In this document: positions 17,142 to 27,623 of the stretch, piece by piece
Layout: each line of letters starts with the position of its first letter
Numbering within the stretch: the stretch's first letter is position 1
Made by a program: the position numbers and the translations under genes
The notes under the pieces: generated by a model
What the model was told of the DNA's origin: nothing
What the model saw: only the letters and a program-made list of their open reading frames with translations
Database searches by the model: none
Assembly (NCBI GenBank): GCA_020161455.1
Contig: JAIUNZ010000003.1
Location: 186,001 to 250,000, forward strand
Origin: Bacteroidota bacterium
Lineage (GTDB): Bacteria; Bacteroidota; Bacteroidia; Flavobacteriales; Flavobacteriaceae
Direction: 5' to 3'
Length of the DNA stretch: 64,000 nt

Positions 17142-19094
17142 TTAATCTACATTATCATGAAGAAAAGAATTATTAGATCGCAACTGGCTGTCGTTGTTGC
17201 TGTCAGTTCCTAGTGACATCCTTGAAGTTGAATTTGCATTTGTATTTTCATTCAAATCAATTCCTGAACGTTTGTAGGCTGGTTCTTTTTCTAATTCTTC
17301 TACTTTAGAAGGATTGTTATGGAATTTATAATTGAATTCTTTTAACTTTCTTCTTCTCTCGTCTGCTCGTAATTTCAAAGTTTCTTCAATTGTCATTTCT
17401 ACTGGCGAAACATCTTCAAATGATTGACCAAAAGTTGGTGTTTTTGTTTCTTCAATATCTTTGATTTTAATATTTAAATCTTCATCAACTGGTTCTTCTA
17501 CTTTTAATATTGCAGCAACTGGCTTTGAATTCATTAAATCATTCTCCAACTCCATATATTCTTCTAAAGAATATTTGATAACGCCTTCTTCATTTAATTC
17601 TGTTACAGGAACAAATTGTACAGGTTCATTAACTACAATGTTTTTAGTTTCTTCAGATAAATCAAAAACAATTTTAGTTTCATCAATTTCGTTTTTTACA
17701 TCAATTGGAGTTTCAAAACTGAATGTTATTTGTTCTTCCTCTTTTGAAACATTTTGAGCTTCAACTACCTTAATTTCTTTAGTATCTGGTGTAGTAATTC
17801 TGAAATCGATATCTTTAATTGGAGAAACAATTTCAAAAGTAACATCAAGATTATTAATGAATTGCGTCATAGCCATTAACTCATTAGCATCATCTACAAC
17901 TTCAACTTCATTTGTATAAACTGTAGTGTTTTCAACTTCTTCTTCTATTAATTCAAAAACAATTTTTTCTTCTTTTTCTTCAACTTGAGAGTCAAATTTT
18001 GATTGAAAAATATCTACTGATTTTTGAGTTAAATCTCTAACCAATTTTTGCTCATCTTCTAAAGAGTGAATTATTTTTTTTGGCTCAGAATTTACAATTT
18101 CATTTTGTTGTTCAACGTCAAATCCAGTAGCTATAATCGTTACTGCAATTGATTCGTCTAGTGATTCGTCTTCACCAACACCCATAATTATGTTAGCGTT
18201 ATATCCGGCTTCAGCTTGAATATGGTCGTTGATTTCTCCAATCTCATCAATAGTAATTTCATTTGAACCAGAAACGATAAGCAACAATACGTTTTTGGCA
18301 CCTGTAATTTTATTGTCATTCAATAATGGAGAATCTAATGCAGAAACAATTGCTTCCTTCGCTCTGTTTTCACCCGAAGCAATAGATGAGCCCATGATGG
18401 CTGTTCCACTGTTTGAAAGAACTGTTTTTGCGTCTTTTAAGTCAATATTTTGTGTATAATGATGCGTAATCACTTCAGCAATTCCTCTAGAAGCAGTTGC
18501 TAAAACTTCATCTGCTTTTGAGAAACCTGCCTTAAATCCAAGATTCCCATAAACTTCTCTTAATTTGTTGTTGTTGATAACAATAAGCGAATCTACTTGT
18601 TTTCTTAGTCTATCAACACCTATCAAAGCTTGTTCTGATCGAACTTTTCCTTCAAATTGAAATGGAATTGTTACTATACCAACTGTTAAAATATCTCTTT
18701 CTTTTGCCAACTGAGCAATTACTGGAGCAGCTCCAGTACCTGTTCCTCCTCCCATTCCTGCGGTAATGAATACCATTTTAGTATTAGTATCCAACATTTT
18801 TTCAATGTCGGCAATACTTTCAATGGCAGATTGTTGCCCAACATCTGGATTGGCTCCTGCGCCTAAACCTTCGGTTAAGTTTACACCTAATTGGATTTTG
18901 TTTGGCACAGCACTATTTTGTAATGCCTGAGAATCAGTATTACACACAATAAAATCTACACCTTTTATTCCTTGCTTGAACATGTGGTTTATAGCGTTGC
19001 TTCCGCCACCGCCAACACCAATTACTTTGATGACATTTGACTGGTTTTTAGGCAGATCAAACGAAATGTTTCCAAATTCTGAGTTGCTTATCAT
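17142..19094 (-). CDS. ftsZ: Cell division protein FtsZ
   Basis: FtsZ is the tubulin-like GTPase that forms the Z-ring. The GTPase part spans about residues 20-330 with VIGVGGGGSNAINHM near 24-38 and the tubulin signature GMGGGTGTGAAPVIAQ near 112-128. The protein is 650 residues against 383 in E. coli; the extra length is an acidic, Glu/Val-rich linker of more than 250 residues. The last residues NSFLHDNVD resemble the C-terminal peptide of other FtsZ proteins (FLxxxxD), which binds FtsA and other partners. ftsA precedes it by 128 bases. Confidence 0.98.
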   Translation of the reverse strand: MISNSEFGNISFDLPKNQSNVIKVIGVGGGGSNAINHMFKQGIKGVDFIVCNTDSQALQNSAVPNKIQLGVNLTEGLGAGANPDVGQQSAIESIADIEKMLDTNTKMVFITAGMGGGTGTGAAPVIAQLAKERDILTVGIVTIPFQFEGKVRSEQALIGVDRLRKQVDSLIVINNNKLREVYGNLGFKAGFSKADEVLATASRGIAEVITHHYTQNIDLKDAKTVLSNSGTAIMGSSIASGENRAKEAIVSALDSPLLNDNKITGAKNVLLLIVSGSNEITIDEIGEINDHIQAEAGYNANIIMGVGEDESLDESIAVTIIATGFDVEQQNEIVNSEPKKIIHSLEDEQKLVRDLTQKSVDIFQSKFDSQVEEKEEKIVFELIEEEVENTTVYTNEVEVVDDANELMAMTQFINNLDVTFEIVSPIKDIDFRITTPDTKEIKVVEAQNVSKEEEQITFSFETPIDVKNEIDETKIVFDLSEETKNIVVNEPVQFVPVTELNEEGVIKYSLEEYMELENDLMNSKPVAAILKVEEPVDEDLNIKIKDIEETKTPTFGQSFEDVSPVEMTIEETLKLRADERRRKLKEFNYKFHNNPSKVEELEKEPAYKRSGIDLNENTNANSTSRMSLGTDSNNDSQLRSNNSFLHDNVD

Positions 19095-19222
19095 ACTATT
19101 TTGGTTTTTGTTTTGTATTTTGACTTAATTTTTTTTCTGTTTACACAAGTTTCACGATTTGAGTTTACGCACATCTGTTAACTACTAAAACTGTTAACTG
19201 AGTACTGAAAACCGACCACAAA

Positions 19223-20602
19223 TTACTCTGCGTTATCTAAAAAATCTTTAATCTTTTCGACGTATTTATCAAAAAAAGATTTCTTTATTTTTTCTCCTGA
19301 AGTTTCCTTTGGAATTACTTTTTCATCTTCAAAAACTTCATTAGAAACTTCTTCCACTTTTTGTTCTGGCACAGGAACATGAACTTGTCTTGGAGCTTCT
19401 GTCAGAGCATCTTTCAACTCAATTCTGTAGGCACTAACGGTATCATTTGCAATACTATTCATCACTAATCCTACTGCTGTTGCAAATAATGGACTAGAAA
19501 TTTCTTGACTAGAGTTGCCCGCCAAATGTTCGTTTGGATAGCCGATTCTGGTATCCATTCCTGTAATGTATTCTACAATTTGTTTGATGTGCTTCAATTG
19601 AGAACCACCACCCGTTAATACAATACCAGCAATTAATTTTTTTCTTGGATCTTCATGTCCGTATGCTTTGATTTCGGTATAAACTTGCTCAATAATTTCA
19701 ACAACACGTGCATGAATTATTTTTGATAAGTTTTTTAACGAAATTTCTTTTGGATCACGACCTCTCAAACCTGGAATTGAAACAATTTCGTTGTCTTTGT
19801 TTTCACCTGGCCATGCTGAGCCAAATTTAACCTTTAATGCTTCTGCTTGTTTTTCTATTATCGAACAACCTTCTTTGATGTCTTCTGTAATCACATTTCC
19901 TCCAAAAGGAATTACAGCAGTATGACGAATGATACCATCTTTAAAAATAGCTAAATCTGTTGTTCCACCACCAATATCGATTAAGGCAACACCTGCTTCT
20001 TTTTCTTCTTGACTTAATACCGCATCCGCAGAAGCTAATGGTTCTAAAGTTAGTCCAGACAATTCAATTCCTGAGCTTTGAATACAACGACCAACATTTC
20101 TAATGGATGCTGCTTGCCCAACTACTACATGAAAACTTGCTTCCAATCTTCCTCCATACATTCCGATTGGCTCTTTGATTTCCGATTGTCCGTCAATTTT
20201 GAATTCTTGTGGTAATACATGAATAATTTCTTCGCCTGGAAGCATTGCCAATTTGTTTACTTGGTCTATTAGTAGTTGAATGTCTTTTCCACTAATTACT
20301 TCATCAGGATTGGTTCTAATCACATAATCCGTATGTTGAATACTGCGAATATGTTGACCCGCAATACCAACGACAACATCATTGATTTTATAACCTGAAT
20401 TGTTTTCAGCCTCTAAAACGGCTTGTTGGATGGATTGAATAGTTTGTGTAATGTTATTTACCACGCCACGAGCAACACCAAGACTTTTGGCTTTTCCAAT
20501 ACCTAAAATCTCTAGCTTTCCATACTCATTTTTCTTGCCTATCATTGCAACAATTTTTGTTGTTCCAATGTCTAATCCAACGGCGATGTTTTCTTTTTCC
20601 AT
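19223..20602 (-). CDS. ftsA: Cell division protein FtsA
   Basis: FtsA is the actin-like protein that tethers FtsZ to the membrane. The 459 residues begin with the phosphate-1 loop (VGLDIGTTKIVAMIG, 8-22) and include the SHS2-type 1C domain region and the ATP-binding ALIDIGGGTTDLAIF near 206-220, plus IVLTGGGSQLKHI near 328-340. A low-complexity linker with VPVPEQKVEE precedes a C-terminal amphipathic helix (IKKSFFDKYVEKIKDFLDN), the expected membrane-targeting helix. It starts 7 bases after ftsQ. Confidence 0.97.
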   Translation of the reverse strand: MEKENIAVGLDIGTTKIVAMIGKKNEYGKLEILGIGKAKSLGVARGVVNNITQTIQSIQQAVLEAENNSGYKINDVVVGIAGQHIRSIQHTDYVIRTNPDEVISGKDIQLLIDQVNKLAMLPGEEIIHVLPQEFKIDGQSEIKEPIGMYGGRLEASFHVVVGQAASIRNVGRCIQSSGIELSGLTLEPLASADAVLSQEEKEAGVALIDIGGGTTDLAIFKDGIIRHTAVIPFGGNVITEDIKEGCSIIEKQAEALKVKFGSAWPGENKDNEIVSIPGLRGRDPKEISLKNLSKIIHARVVEIIEQVYTEIKAYGHEDPRKKLIAGIVLTGGGSQLKHIKQIVEYITGMDTRIGYPNEHLAGNSSQEISSPLFATAVGLVMNSIANDTVSAYRIELKDALTEAPRQVHVPVPEQKVEEVSNEVFEDEKVIPKETSGEKIKKSFFDKYVEKIKDFLDNAE

Positions 20603-20609
20603 ACGATAC

Positions 20610-21332
20610 CTATTTAATACAAACCACTTGTTGTGTGAATTTCAGATTTATCATTTTGTATTTAATCAAAGTGCTATCTGAAACTGCTTTTTGAAAAAAT
20701 GCTTTATAATTGTCGAATTTTCGTTTAATATTGATCGTTCGACCAAAATCTATCTTAAAATCGTAATTTCTATTCTCTAAAATCAAGCTACCATTAGGCA
20801 AAACTTGAACACCAATGATGTTTTTCTGCAAAAACTCATCTTCATAAATTGTCCTCAACACTTGAGCCAATTTTTCTTTTTTTACACCAGTAATATCCCC
20901 CGAAATGAGTGGAACTCTTGCTGTATAATTGTCCGAAAACGGCATTTTATTTCCTTCATAATCAATATAAAAAGAACCATTTTCTGCGCATATTCTTCCC
21001 AGAGGAGTTTTTTGTTTTACCACTGCTTTTAGAACACCATCTACTGTTATATAAACATCTGCTTTTTGAATTAACAATTGTTTATTGATGGAATTCTCTA
21101 ATTTGTTCAAAACTAAAGTTTCTTTGGTAAAATTTTTAGCATTGTTATTTTTTTCTATTAACAATTTATTAACCGTTTCACTTTTTATAAAAGGTGTGTT
21201 GTTGTCTAGAATTTTCACCTCAACTTTCACTATTTTTCTATGATTATTTCTGTAAGATGTGAATGAATACAAAAAAATCACCAAAAAAAACATGAGTAGT
21301 AATCTTATGTTTGTCCAACTTAGAATTTTCAT
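20610..21332 (-). CDS. ftsQ: Cell division protein FtsQ/DivIB
   Basis: This 240-residue protein has the FtsQ layout: a short cytoplasmic start, one membrane helix (residues 8-25), a POTRA-like region starting at KIVKVEVKILDNNTPFIK and a beta domain with RVPLISGDI near 143-151. Sequence conservation in this family is weak, but position between murC and ftsA fits exactly. FtsQ links the Z-ring to the periplasmic septal synthases. It overlaps the end of murC by 4 bases. Confidence 0.93.
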   Translation of the reverse strand: MKILSWTNIRLLLMFFLVIFLYSFTSYRNNHRKIVKVEVKILDNNTPFIKSETVNKLLIEKNNNAKNFTKETLVLNKLENSINKQLLIQKADVYITVDGVLKAVVKQKTPLGRICAENGSFYIDYEGNKMPFSDNYTARVPLISGDITGVKKEKLAQVLRTIYEDEFLQKNIIGVQVLPNGSLILENRNYDFKIDFGRTINIKRKFDNYKAFFQKAVSDSTLIKYKMINLKFTQQVVCIK

Positions 21333-22669
21333 GATAATGCTTTTTTAATGGATGGAACTAACTCACCAATATCACCAGCACCGATGGTAACAATTACTGT
21401 TGCATCGCTTTTTAAAATGGTTGGAATCAACTCGAATTTTGATACTAATTTTTTGTTTTGGTTTTCAATTTTTGATAATAACCAACTTGACGTTATGCCT
21501 TCAAGCGGTAATTCTCTAGCAGGATAAATATCTAGCAACAAAACTTCGTCAAAACGACTTAACTTTTCTGCAAAATCATCCGCAAAATCTTTGGTTCTAC
21601 TGAATAAATGCGGTTGAAAAACAGCCAATACTTTTTGATTTGGATACAATTCACGTACTGCTTGATGAACGGCATCAATTTCTGTTGGATGATGCGCATA
21701 ATCATCAATATAAACCAGCCTTTCTGTTTTAATTTGATATGAAAACCTGCGTTGCACACCTTTAAATGAAGCCAAGGCTTTAGCAATGTCGTTGGTTGGG
21801 GTGCCAAAAGTTTTCGCCATCGCTAAAGCCATCAAGGCATTCATTAAATTGTGATGTCCAGGCAAGTTGAATGCAATATTTTCAATAGTTTCTGATGGTG
21901 AAATGACATCAAAAACATAAGTACTATTTTCTATTCTAATGTTTGTTGCCGTGAATGTTGCTTCATCATTAATTGCTACTGTCAAACCTTCTAAAGGCAA
22001 TCCTTTTGGAACAATTAATTTTGACTTATCGGAAACCTTATCCGCAAATTCTCGGAAAGAAGATTCAATTGATGAAGCATCGCCATAAATATCCAAATGA
22101 TCGGCATCCATTGAAGTTACACAGGCAATATTTGGATGAAGATGTAAAAAAGAACGGTCAAATTCATCGGCTTCCACCACCGAAATAGATTTTCCTGAGC
22201 CAATTAAATTGGAATTATAGTTTTCTACAATACCGCCAAGAAACGCCGTAACATCAGCACCACTTTCATATAAAATATGCCCAAGAATACTTGAGGTTGT
22301 TGTTTTTCCGTGTGTACCCGCAACAGCGAAACAAAAAGTATCCTTGGTTATCAACCCTAAAACCTCTGCACGTTTTTTTACAATAAATTCTCGTTCCAAA
22401 AAATAATTCAACTCAGAATGTGTTATTGGCACGGCTGGCGTTAAAATCACTAATGTATTTTCAACAAAATAATTTACAGGAATTAAACTAATATTGTCTT
22501 CAAAATGAATATTCATACCACCAGCAATAAGTTCATTGGTTAATGCTGAAGGTGTTTTATCATAGCCGGATACATTTTTGCCAATATTTTGGAAATAGCG
22601 CGCCAGAGCACTCATGCCGATGCCTCCAATTCCAATAAAATAAACATTATGTATTTGGTTTAAATTCAT
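21329..22669 (-). CDS. murC: UDP-N-acetylmuramate--L-alanine ligase
   Basis: MurC adds L-Ala to UDP-MurNAc in the cytoplasm. The 446 residues show the N-terminal Rossmann motif (FIGIGGIGMSALARYF, 11-26), the Mur-ligase P-loop GTHGKTTTS near 117-125, and the central-domain signatures LPGHHNLMNALMA near 264-276 and YIDDYAHHPTEI near 315-326. The start overlaps the last base of murG. MurC acts first in the peptide-assembly steps, followed by MurD and MurE in the same cluster. Confidence 0.98.
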   Translation of the reverse strand: MNLNQIHNVYFIGIGGIGMSALARYFQNIGKNVSGYDKTPSALTNELIAGGMNIHFEDNISLIPVNYFVENTLVILTPAVPITHSELNYFLEREFIVKKRAEVLGLITKDTFCFAVAGTHGKTTTSSILGHILYESGADVTAFLGGIVENYNSNLIGSGKSISVVEADEFDRSFLHLHPNIACVTSMDADHLDIYGDASSIESSFREFADKVSDKSKLIVPKGLPLEGLTVAINDEATFTATNIRIENSTYVFDVISPSETIENIAFNLPGHHNLMNALMALAMAKTFGTPTNDIAKALASFKGVQRRFSYQIKTERLVYIDDYAHHPTEIDAVHQAVRELYPNQKVLAVFQPHLFSRTKDFADDFAEKLSRFDEVLLLDIYPARELPLEGITSSWLLSKIENQNKKLVSKFELIPTILKSDATVIVTIGAGDIGELVPSIKKALS

Positions 22670-23760
22670 TATTTTATCAACTTAATTATTTCTTCTACAA
22701 TATCTTTTGTAGCATTTGGTTTTGCTAGTTCTTTACAATTTTTAGACAAAGCATTCTGCAATTTTTCATCAGAAATTAAATTTTGAAAAACTTCATCAAA
22801 TTTTTCGTCTAATTCACTTTCTTTAATCATTAAGGCTCCATTTTTTTCTACAATTGCCTTAGCGTTTTTGGTTTGATGGTCTTCGGCTACATTAGGCGAT
22901 GGAATAAAAATAGTCGGTTTACCAACCAAACAGAGTTCTGAAACAGATGATGCGCCAGCTCTTGAAATTATAAAATCTGCTGCTGCATAAACCAGATCCA
23001 TTCTATCGATAAAATCAGTTACTTGCACATTTTTTTCATCTGAATAATGCTTGTATTCGTCAAAATAAAACTTTCCACATTGCCAAATCACTTGAATGTC
23101 TTTTCCAACAATATCAAATATTTTACTTTCAATTAGCTGATTGATTCTTCTTGCACCTAAACTACCTCCAAGTACCAAAAGTGTTTTCTTTTCAGATTTT
23201 AATTTAAAATGTTCAATGGCTTCATTTCGTTTATTAGAAATATCCAATAAATCTTGGCGCACAGGATTTCCTGTAAATACAATTTTATCTTTTGGAAAAA
23301 AGCGTTCTAAATTTTCATAGGCAACACAAATCGTATTAGCTTTTTTACTCAATAATTTATTTGTGATACCTGGATATGAATTTTGCTCTTGCACTACCGT
23401 TGGAATGTTGGCACTATTTGCCATTTGCAATAATGGTCCAGAAGCAAAACCGCCTGTTCCAATAACTACATTTGGTTTAAATTTTTTAATAATGTTTCTC
23501 GATTTCCACAAACTGCTCATCAATTTCATAGGAAACATTGCATTTTGAAAGGTCAATTTTCGTTGTAAACCAGCTATCCAAAGACCTTCAATTTTATAAC
23601 CTGCTTGTGGCACTTTTTGTATCTCCATTTTGTCTTTGGCACCTACAAAAAGAAATTCAGCATCAGGAAATCTCAACTTTAATTCATTGGCAATAGCAAT
23701 GGCTGGATAAATATGTCCGCCAGTACCGCCACCGCTAATTATGAATTTTAGTTTTTTCAT
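22669..23760 (-). CDS. murG: UDP-GlcNAc:lipid I N-acetylglucosaminyltransferase MurG
   Basis: MurG converts lipid I to lipid II at the inner face of the membrane. The 363-residue GT28 enzyme begins with the glycine-rich loop [12 protein letters not shown] (9-20), has GTGGFASGP near 101-109 and [14 protein letters not shown] near 121-134, and the UDP-binding C-terminal part with [11 protein letters not shown] and [17 protein letters not shown]. All fit MurG from other phyla. It is two bases downstream of ftsW. Confidence 0.98.
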   Translation of the reverse strand: MKKLKFIISGGGTGGHIYPAIAIANELKLRFPDAEFLFVGAKDKMEIQKVPQAGYKIEGLWIAGLQRKLTFQNAMFPMKLMSSLWKSRNIIKKFKPNVVIGTGGFASGPLLQMANSANIPTVVQEQNSYPGITNKLLSKKANTICVAYENLERFFPKDKIVFTGNPVRQDLLDISNKRNEAIEHFKLKSEKKTLLVLGGSLGARRINQLIESKIFDIVGKDIQVIWQCGKFYFDEYKHYSDEKNVQVTDFIDRMDLVYAAADFIISRAGASSVSELCLVGKPTIFIPSPNVAEDHQTKNAKAIVEKNGALMIKESELDEKFDEVFQNLISDEKLQNALSKNCKELAKPNATKDIVEEIIKLIK

Positions 23761-23762
23761 CG

Positions 23763-25046
23763 TTATTTATTTAAAACCACATTTAAAGGATTTTGATTTT
23801 CTTCTATTGAAAAGTCATCCTCTTCTCTTTCATCTTCTTCAATTTGTTTGTCAACCAATTTTTTTAACGCAGCTTCACGCTTGGCATTTTCAGCTTCTTC
23901 TTCGGCTATTTCTTCTTCTTTTTTGGTTACATTTATTATGATTCCCAATGCAATACAAGTTATCCAAATAGAAGTTCCTCCTGAACTGATTAATGGCAAT
24001 GTTTGTCCTGTTACAGGCAATAATTCTACCGCAACGCCCATATTGGTCATTGCTTGAAAAATTACTGGAAATCCAAGTCCAACGACTAGTAATTTTCCAA
24101 AAAGAGTAGTCGATTTGTGTGCAGCGACTACAAAACGGAATAGCAGTAAAAGATATAATCCTAAGACAAACAATCCACCGAACAATCCATATTCTTCTAC
24201 AATTATGGCATAAATAAAATCGGAAGAAGATTGAGGTAAGAAGTTTTTCTGAACACTTTTACCTGGTCCAAGACCATAAACGCCACCTGAAGCAATGGCT
24301 ATTTTTGCTTTTTCAATTTGATAGTCATCTTCATCTGGTTTGTCTGAAGCAAAATTATCAATACGACTTATCCAAGTATCTACACGGTTTGGAAATGCAT
24401 CTGGAAATGTTTTGGCTACTAAAATGAAAAAAGTTAAACCCACAATTCCAGCTCCAAGAATAATTCCAATATATTTTAACGGATATTTACCTATAAAAAC
24501 CAACATTAAAACCATTGAAAAAATCAAAGCTGCCGTAGATAAATTTGCTGGTAGAATTAACATTAATGTAACAAATACTGGCGTCCACAATTCAAAAAGC
24601 GATGCTTTAAAAGTTATAGGCATTTCTCTTTTTTTGGATAAATATTGCGCCACATAAATATATAAAACAATAGCTGCTAATGTTGATGTTTGAAACGTTA
24701 TTCCAATAAAAGGGATTTGTATCCATCTACTCGCATTTGCACCGTCAATCATGGTTCCTTTTAGCAAAGTGTACCCTAATAATATCCAAACAACAGGTAA
24801 AAATATCCAGGAAAGTCTTTTATAATAATGGTACGGTATTTTGTGAACATTATATAAAATTATAAACCCAACAAATACTTGTGCTGCATGTTTCAATAAA
24901 TAGGTAAATGCATTTCCTGAACCATGACGCATATAAGCCAAATTACTACTTGCACTAAAAACAGGCATAAATGAAAGCATAGCCATCAAAGCAACGAATG
25001 CCCAGATCACTTTGTCTCCTTTTAAACTGTTTATAAAGTCTTTCAT
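23763..25046 (-). CDS. ftsW: Septal peptidoglycan polymerase FtsW (SEDS family)
   Basis: FtsW is a SEDS-family glycosyltransferase that polymerises lipid II at the septum with its partner FtsI. The 427 residues form about ten membrane helices. Family landmarks include [18 protein letters not shown] near 106-123, [17 protein letters not shown] near 250-266, [13 protein letters not shown] near 275-287 and the C-terminal [14 protein letters not shown] near 349-362. A charged cytoplasmic tail rich in Glu and Lys follows (residues 375-427), longer than in E. coli. ftsI lies upstream in the same cluster. Confidence 0.97.
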   Translation of the reverse strand: MKDFINSLKGDKVIWAFVALMAMLSFMPVFSASSNLAYMRHGSGNAFTYLLKHAAQVFVGFIILYNVHKIPYHYYKRLSWIFLPVVWILLGYTLLKGTMIDGANASRWIQIPFIGITFQTSTLAAIVLYIYVAQYLSKKREMPITFKASLFELWTPVFVTLMLILPANLSTAALIFSMVLMLVFIGKYPLKYIGIILGAGIVGLTFFILVAKTFPDAFPNRVDTWISRIDNFASDKPDEDDYQIEKAKIAIASGGVYGLGPGKSVQKNFLPQSSSDFIYAIIVEEYGLFGGLFVLGLYLLLLFRFVVAAHKSTTLFGKLLVVGLGFPVIFQAMTNMGVAVELLPVTGQTLPLISSGGTSIWITCIALGIIINVTKKEEEIAEEEAENAKREAALKKLVDKQIEEDEREEDDFSIEENQNPLNVVLNK

Positions 25047-25055
25047 AATAAACTT

Positions 25056-26390
25056 CTATAGATTCTTTACAGCTGCTTTAAATTGATTACCTCTATCTTC
25101 ATAATTTTGAAATAAATCAAAACTTGCACAAGCTGGCGACAATAAAACTGCATCTCCTTTTTCAGTTAAATGTTTAGCCGTGATTACTGCATCGCGCATG
25201 TTGTCCACTTCTACCATCATATCTACCACATCTCTAAAAGCGTCAATAATTTTCTTATTATCAATTCCTAAACAGATGATTGCTTTTACTTTTTCGCGAA
25301 CCAAAGACATCAATTCGGAATAATCATTTCCTTTGTCAACACCACCAACAATCCATACCGTTGGAACAGTCATGCTGTCTAAAGCAAAAAATGTTGCATT
25401 CACATTTGTTGCTTTACTATCATTGATGTATTGCACGTTTTGGATTTTTAAAACTTTCTCCAAACGATGCTCAACACCTTGAAAATTTGATAAACTTTCG
25501 CGAATGGTTTCTTTTCTGATTTTCATCAATTGTGCTACTGATGTAGCTGCCATAGCGTTTTTCAAATTGTGATTTCCTTCTAAAGAAATATCTACAATTT
25601 TCATTTCCAATTCTTCTTCGTTGATAAGAATGTTCATAGTGTCTTGTTTTATAAATGCTCCAAATTCAAATTGCTTTGACAGTGAAAAAGGAACTAGTTT
25701 TGCTTTTGTTTTGTTTTGTTTTAACCATTCCGAAATTGCTTCATCATCTGCGTCGAAGATTAAAAAATCATCTTCGGTTTGGTTCATTGTAATTCTAAAT
25801 TTTGACGCGATATATTTTTCGTACTTATAATCGTATCGGTCTAAATGGTCTGGACTAATGTTTGTAATTATAGCTATTTCTGGCTTATAGTCAATAATTC
25901 CATCCAACTGAAAACTGCTTAATTCTAATACATAAAAATCGAAATTTTCTTCTGCTACTTGCCATGCAAAACTTTTTCCAACATTACCCGCTAAACCAAC
26001 ATTTAATCCACCCGATTTTAACAAATGATAGCATAACATTGTTGTGGTTGTTTTACCATTACTTCCTGTAATTCCAATGGTTTTAGCCGAAGTATATTTT
26101 GCTGCAAACTCAATTTCTGAAATAACTGGTATTCCTTTTTCAACCAATTTTTTTACAATTGGCGTTTTTTCAGGAATTCCTGGACTTTTCATTACAATAT
26201 TCGCATTCAGAATTAAATCTTCAGTATGGGTTTCGTCTTCCCATTTAATTTCATACTGATTAAGAACGTCTTTATAGTTTTCTTTTATTTTTCCGAAGTC
26301 AGAAACAAAAACTTCGTATCCTTTTTTCTTTCCCAAAATGGCTGTTCCAACTCCACTTTCTCCACCGCCAAGTATTACCAATCGTTGCAT
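25056..26390 (-). CDS. murD: UDP-N-acetylmuramoylalanine--D-glutamate ligase
   Basis: MurD adds D-Glu to UDP-MurNAc-L-Ala. The 444-residue protein has the N-terminal LGGGESGVGTAILGKK (7-22), a P-loop GSNGKTTTTML near 109-119, NISPDHLDRYD near 178-188, EGNHNLKNAMAA near 270-281 and YINDSKATNVNATFFAL near 312-328, followed by VWIVGGVDKGNDY. These are the standard MurD motifs in order. It lies between mraY (one base upstream) and ftsW (nine bases downstream). Confidence 0.98.
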   Translation of the reverse strand: MQRLVILGGGESGVGTAILGKKKGYEVFVSDFGKIKENYKDVLNQYEIKWEDETHTEDLILNANIVMKSPGIPEKTPIVKKLVEKGIPVISEIEFAAKYTSAKTIGITGSNGKTTTTMLCYHLLKSGGLNVGLAGNVGKSFAWQVAEENFDFYVLELSSFQLDGIIDYKPEIAIITNISPDHLDRYDYKYEKYIASKFRITMNQTEDDFLIFDADDEAISEWLKQNKTKAKLVPFSLSKQFEFGAFIKQDTMNILINEEELEMKIVDISLEGNHNLKNAMAATSVAQLMKIRKETIRESLSNFQGVEHRLEKVLKIQNVQYINDSKATNVNATFFALDSMTVPTVWIVGGVDKGNDYSELMSLVREKVKAIICLGIDNKKIIDAFRDVVDMMVEVDNMRDAVITAKHLTEKGDAVLLSPACASFDLFQNYEDRGNQFKAAVKNL

Positions 26391-26391
26391 T

Positions 26392-27618
26392 TTATCTCAA
26401 TTTCAAGGTTACAATAGAAACGATGGCAAGCATTATGGCAACAATCCAAAAACGGGTTACAATTTTACTTTCGTGATATCCTTTCTTTTGATAATGATGA
26501 TGCAATGGCGACATCAAGAAAACCCTTCGTCCTTCACCAAAACGTTTTTTTGTGTATTTGAAATAACTCACTTGAATAATTACAGAAAGATTTTCAGCAA
26601 AAAATATGGCACACAATACTGGCAAAAGCATTTCTTTTCGAACAGAAATTGCTAAAACTGCAATAATTCCGCCGATGGTTAAACTACCTGTATCGCCCAT
26701 AAATACTGAAGCTGGATAGGAATTGTACCAAAGAAATCCGATTAATGCTCCAACAAATGCAGAAATAAACACGGTCATTTCTCCAGAATTTGGAATGTAC
26801 ATAATGTTCAAATAATTGGACAAAATGATGTTACCCGAAACGAACGTAAAAATTCCGAGTGCGAGCACCGAAATAGCAGATGTTCCTGCTGCCAATCCAT
26901 CGATTCCATCGGTTAGATTTGCGCCATTTGAAACGGCAGTGATGATAAAAATCACAATCGGAATAAATACCAACCAAGCCCAATTTTGATAATCATCAGT
27001 AAATGGTTTTAAAATTTGAGCATAATCCAACTCGTTGTTTTTGGTAAATGGAATTGTAGTTGTAGTCGATTTTATTTCGGCTGGTAATTCATTAATTACT
27101 TTCTCAGTACTGTTAAAAGGAACCGCATTATTAGTGTGTTCTCTGATGGTAACTGCTGGATGAAAATATAAAACAGAACCAACAATCAATCCAAGACCAA
27201 CTTGACCAATCACTTTAAAAATACCTTTTAAACCTTGTTTGTCTTTTTTGAAAATCTTGATATAATCATCAATAAAACCGATTGTTCCCATCCAAAGCGT
27301 AGTTACAATCAGCAACAAAACATAAATATTATCCAATCTTGTGAACAATAATACCGGAATTAACGTAGCGATGATTATGATTAATCCACCCATTGTTGGC
27401 GTTCCAGCTTTTTGAGTTTGTCCTTCAAGACCAAGTTCTCTTACGGTTTCGCCAACTTGTTGATTTCTCAAAAAGGTGATTATTTTTTTTCCATAAATAG
27501 TAGACAACATCAATGAAAGTATCAATGCTAATGCAGAACGAAATGTGATGTATTGGAAAACTCCCGTTCCAGGAATATCCATTGTTTTATCTAGGTATTC
27601 AAATAAATAATATAGCAT
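26392..27618 (-). CDS. mraY: Phospho-N-acetylmuramoyl-pentapeptide transferase MraY
   Basis: MraY transfers phospho-MurNAc-pentapeptide to undecaprenyl phosphate to make lipid I. The 408 residues form about ten membrane helices. Signatures include [11 protein letters not shown] near 72-82, [17 protein letters not shown] near 114-130 (catalytic aspartates), [12 protein letters not shown] near 234-245 and the C-terminal [13 protein letters not shown]. Between helices, residues about 160-215 form an extra periplasmic loop ([15 protein letters not shown] and onward), absent from the 360-residue E. coli enzyme but seen in Bacteroidetes. Confidence 0.98.
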   Translation of the reverse strand: MLYYLFEYLDKTMDIPGTGVFQYITFRSALALILSLMLSTIYGKKIITFLRNQQVGETVRELGLEGQTQKAGTPTMGGLIIIIATLIPVLLFTRLDNIYVLLLIVTTLWMGTIGFIDDYIKIFKKDKQGLKGIFKVIGQVGLGLIVGSVLYFHPAVTIREHTNNAVPFNSTEKVINELPAEIKSTTTTIPFTKNNELDYAQILKPFTDDYQNWAWLVFIPIVIFIITAVSNGANLTDGIDGLAAGTSAISVLALGIFTFVSGNIILSNYLNIMYIPNSGEMTVFISAFVGALIGFLWYNSYPASVFMGDTGSLTIGGIIAVLAISVRKEMLLPVLCAIFFAENLSVIIQVSYFKYTKKRFGEGRRVFLMSPLHHHYQKKGYHESKIVTRFWIVAIMLAIVSIVTLKLR

Positions 27619-27623
27619 AATGT

